A DNA stretch of 32,510 nt from positions 1 through 32,510 of the forward strand of contig JACIWI010000002.1 of assembly GCA_014361055.1 (NCBI GenBank), in the 5' to 3' direction. The notes beneath the pieces were generated by a model. That model made no database searches, was not told the DNA's origin, and saw only the letters and a list, made by a program, of their open reading frames with translations. This stretch comes from Candidatus Bipolaricaulota bacterium. GTDB taxonomy: Bacteria > Bipolaricaulota > Bipolaricaulia > Bipolaricaulales > Bipolaricaulaceae. The position numbers and the translations under genes were made by a program. This document shows, one piece after another, positions 30,896-32,510 of this stretch (within the stretch, counting starts at the first letter, position 1; each line of letters starts with the position of its first letter).

Positions 30896-32510
30896 ATGAG
30901 AGTCAGGTGGTGCTGGGCGCTTGCGGTCGTGGTCCTGTTCCTGGCAGGGGCCATGGGGCTGGCTCAGGGCAAGACGTTCATCATCGGGACCACCCAGGAG
31001 CCGGATGAGTTCTCGCCGTTCTCCACCATGGCCACTACAACCCAAATCGATGGGATGATGAGCGCGGGGATCTACTTCCGCACCGACACTTGGGACACGA
31101 TTCCTTATACAGTCAAAGCCCTTCCGTCGTTTGACGCAGGGACATGGCAAGTATTCGAACCCGGAACGGGGCCCAAGGTGGTGGACGAGTGGACGGGCGA
31201 GCTCGTGGATGTGGTAATGATCACCGAGTACGAGCTGTGGCCCAACATCCGCTGGCATGATGGGACTCCGTTCACCGCTTCGGATTACCTGTTCGGCCGT
31301 CAGTTCTACCTCAACAAGAACGTCCCTGTGGTGACCCGAACGGTGGCCGAAAAGGTGGCCTTGCTTCAGGCGGTCGGCCCCTACAAGTTGGTGGCCTATT
31401 GGAAGGAGAAGTACCCGTTCGCCAACCTCACCTTCGGTTCCGGGGCCTATCCGGAGCACGTCCTCGGGGTTGCCTACAAGCAGGGCGTGGAGACCGGGGA
31501 TTACAAGGCCCTCATCCACCACCGTTACTGGACCGTGGACTACTTCAGCAACGGCCCGTACAAGCTCGCGGAGTGGGTCCGCGGGTCGCACATCAAGCTC
31601 GTGCGCAACGACGACTTCTTCCTGACCAAGCTCAACCCCGAGGATTACGCGTACCTGAAGCAGTTCTACACGTGGGTCGATGGTCCAATCGGCCCCGAGT
31701 ACTTCCGCCCCAAGTTCGACGAGATCGTGTGGCGGTTCATCGAGGACACGATGACCCTGGAGGTCATGCTCCGCACCGGAGAGCTGGACGCCAACCTGGG
31801 GGTGACGATCCCGTTCGACCAGGCCCTCGCCCTGTTCAAGGACGTGCAGGCGGGGAAGGTGGCCGCGGACATCTTCGTGGGGTTCGTGGAGGCGGTGGTC
31901 TGGGAGCACATCGACATCAACAAGGCCGACGACGCCTACTACCAGGAGCGTGGGCTGGACATCCCCAAGTACGGGTACATGCGGGAGGCGTTCCGCGATG
32001 TGCGCGTGCGGCAGGCCTTGGTCCACGCCATCGACCGTGAGGCCATCACCGAGGTCATGTTCGAGGGGCGCCAGAAGGTGTCCCACGCCCCGCTGCAGAT
32101 GAAGCACCCCCTCATGTCCCCCGAGGCCGAGGCGGTCATGACCGTCTACGAGTACGATCCGGCGAAGGCCAGGGAGCTCCTGGCTGCGGCGGGGTGGACG
32201 CTGGGCCCTGACGGGATCCTCCGCGACGCCCAGGGGCGGAAGTTCGTGGTGAACATCCGCACCACGGCCGGGAACACCACCCGGGAGCAGATCCAGCTCC
32301 TCATCGCGGACTACTGGAAGAAGGTCGGCATCGAAACCGAGATCGACAACATGCCCGCGAGCGCCCTGTTCTCCAAGGAGCACATGTACGAGTTGCAGTT
32401 CCCCGGGGCGATCATGTTCGCTTGGGTCTCGTACCCAACGAGCCTGGGCGACACGCTGTGGCAGTCGAAGCAGATCCCGCCCAAGGGCCAGAACGTGGCG
32501 TTCTACGTGA
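30896..32510 (+). CDS. ABC transporter substrate-binding protein, peptide/opine/nickel type (family 5), C-terminus outside window
   Basis: The visible 538 residues start with a signal peptide (MRVRWCWALAVVVLFLAGAMGLAQG). The mature part matches the SBP_bac_5 family of dipeptide/oligopeptide binding proteins: FIIGTTQEPDEFSPFST at the start, LWPNIRWHDGTPFTASDYLFGRQFY (about 112-136), FSNGPYKLAEWVRGSHIKLVRND near 214-236, VRVRQALVHAIDREAITEVMF near 367-387, and YDPAKARELLAAAGWTL near 419-435. It binds a ligand outside the inner membrane and hands it to a two-permease, two-ATPase importer, presumably encoded just downstream. No lipobox is seen, fitting a free periplasmic protein. A strong Shine-Dalgarno AAGGAGGGTGA precedes ATG 30896. 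No stop occurs before the window end. Confidence 0.93.
   Translation, partial: MRVRWCWALAVVVLFLAGAMGLAQGKTFIIGTTQEPDEFSPFSTMATTTQIDGMMSAGIYFRTDTWDTIPYTVKALPSFDAGTWQVFEPGTGPKVVDEWTGELVDVVMITEYELWPNIRWHDGTPFTASDYLFGRQFYLNKNVPVVTRTVAEKVALLQAVGPYKLVAYWKEKYPFANLTFGSGAYPEHVLGVAYKQGVETGDYKALIHHRYWTVDYFSNGPYKLAEWVRGSHIKLVRNDDFFLTKLNPEDYAYLKQFYTWVDGPIGPEYFRPKFDEIVWRFIEDTMTLEVMLRTGELDANLGVTIPFDQALALFKDVQAGKVAADIFVGFVEAVVWEHIDINKADDAYYQERGLDIPKYGYMREAFRDVRVRQALVHAIDREAITEVMFEGRQKVSHAPLQMKHPLMSPEAEAVMTVYEYDPAKARELLAAAGWTLGPDGILRDAQGRKFVVNIRTTAGNTTREQIQLLIADYWKKVGIETEIDNMPASALFSKEHMYELQFPGAIMFAWVSYPTSLGDTLWQSKQIPPKGQNVAFYV

Larger units (their letters stand above)
30655..30961 (+). repeat. Long direct repeat, copy 2
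   Basis: Offset 1155 bp from copy 1 over most of its length. It starts with a 38-base remnant of the gamma-subunit gene end (13 codons and stop, no gene in front), followed by the hairpin, promoter, leader with a good AAGGAGGGTGA Shine-Dalgarno sequence, and the signal-peptide codons of the binding protein. Confidence 0.95.

Noticed and set aside
29500-30961. Insertion sequence or integrated phage/plasmid flanked by attachment sites
   Set aside because: No transposase, integrase or terminal inverted repeats are present between the copies; the repeats contain host gene pieces and a promoter, so a duplication or homologous integration is more likely.
30854-32383. 509-codon minus-strand open frame opposite the substrate-binding protein
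   Set aside because: The plus strand encodes a family-5 binding protein that is open to the window edge; the reverse frame is a shadow.

Overview
The window is very GC-rich chromosomal DNA, about two thirds G+C by eye, from an uncultivated-type bacterium. It shows a Gram-negative-style envelope: a LptF/LptG-type permease joined to a LptD-like barrel, MurA, and a LysM/M23 hydrolase. It also shows anaerobic, ferredoxin-based 2-oxoacid metabolism. The combination would fit a deep-branching anaerobe such as the Bipolaricaulota/Acetothermia (OP1) lineage. That placement is an inference from style and content and was not tested by any search.

Region 1 (1-19009, minus strand) is a long, tightly packed run of housekeeping genes read from right to left: miaB, a PfkB-family kinase, a CBS-domain protein, a DinG-like helicase, proS, a glycosyltransferase, rho, a LysM/M23 endopeptidase, murA, hflX, a DUF3795 protein, a DUF4139 exported protein, a small basic protein, a phosphohexomutase, leuS, and a second glycosyltransferase cut by the window edge. 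Many junctions are ATGA/GTGA overlaps. Visible internal promoters precede the DUF4139 gene and the glycosyltransferase at 12055.

Region 2 (19010-26843, mostly plus) starts at a divergent promoter region. It holds a 984-residue apparent fusion of an LptF/G permease with an OstA/LptD-like part, a CDP-alcohol phosphatidyltransferase, ruvB on the minus strand, a TolB-like beta-propeller protein, ribF, tsaB, rpmB and an S1-domain protein. Several genes here have a -10 hexamer only 5-10 bases before the start codon and no Shine-Dalgarno sequence, so their transcripts are probably leaderless. Genes elsewhere in the window have strong Shine-Dalgarno sequences.

Region 3 (26854-29537, plus) is a four-subunit 2-oxoacid:ferredoxin oxidoreductase operon in the order delta, alpha, beta, gamma. 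A small repeat element lies between beta and gamma and supplies the beta stop codon.

Region 4 (29500-32510, plus) is the most unusual. A segment of about 300 bp is present twice (29500-29798 and 30655-30961), nearly identical up to the start codons. It carries the end of the gamma-subunit gene, a terminator-like hairpin, a strong sigma70-type promoter, a leader and the coding region of a signal peptide. Between the copies sit two unrecognised genes of lower GC. One encodes an exported protein with 17 cysteines in its mature part, including two runs in which cysteines recur exactly every fourth residue. The other encodes a small protein with four predicted membrane segments. The Cys-rich gene has evidently taken the promoter and signal peptide of the downstream peptide-type ABC transporter binding protein, which starts at 30896 and runs off the window. 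This two-gene cassette is the best candidate here for an undescribed system.
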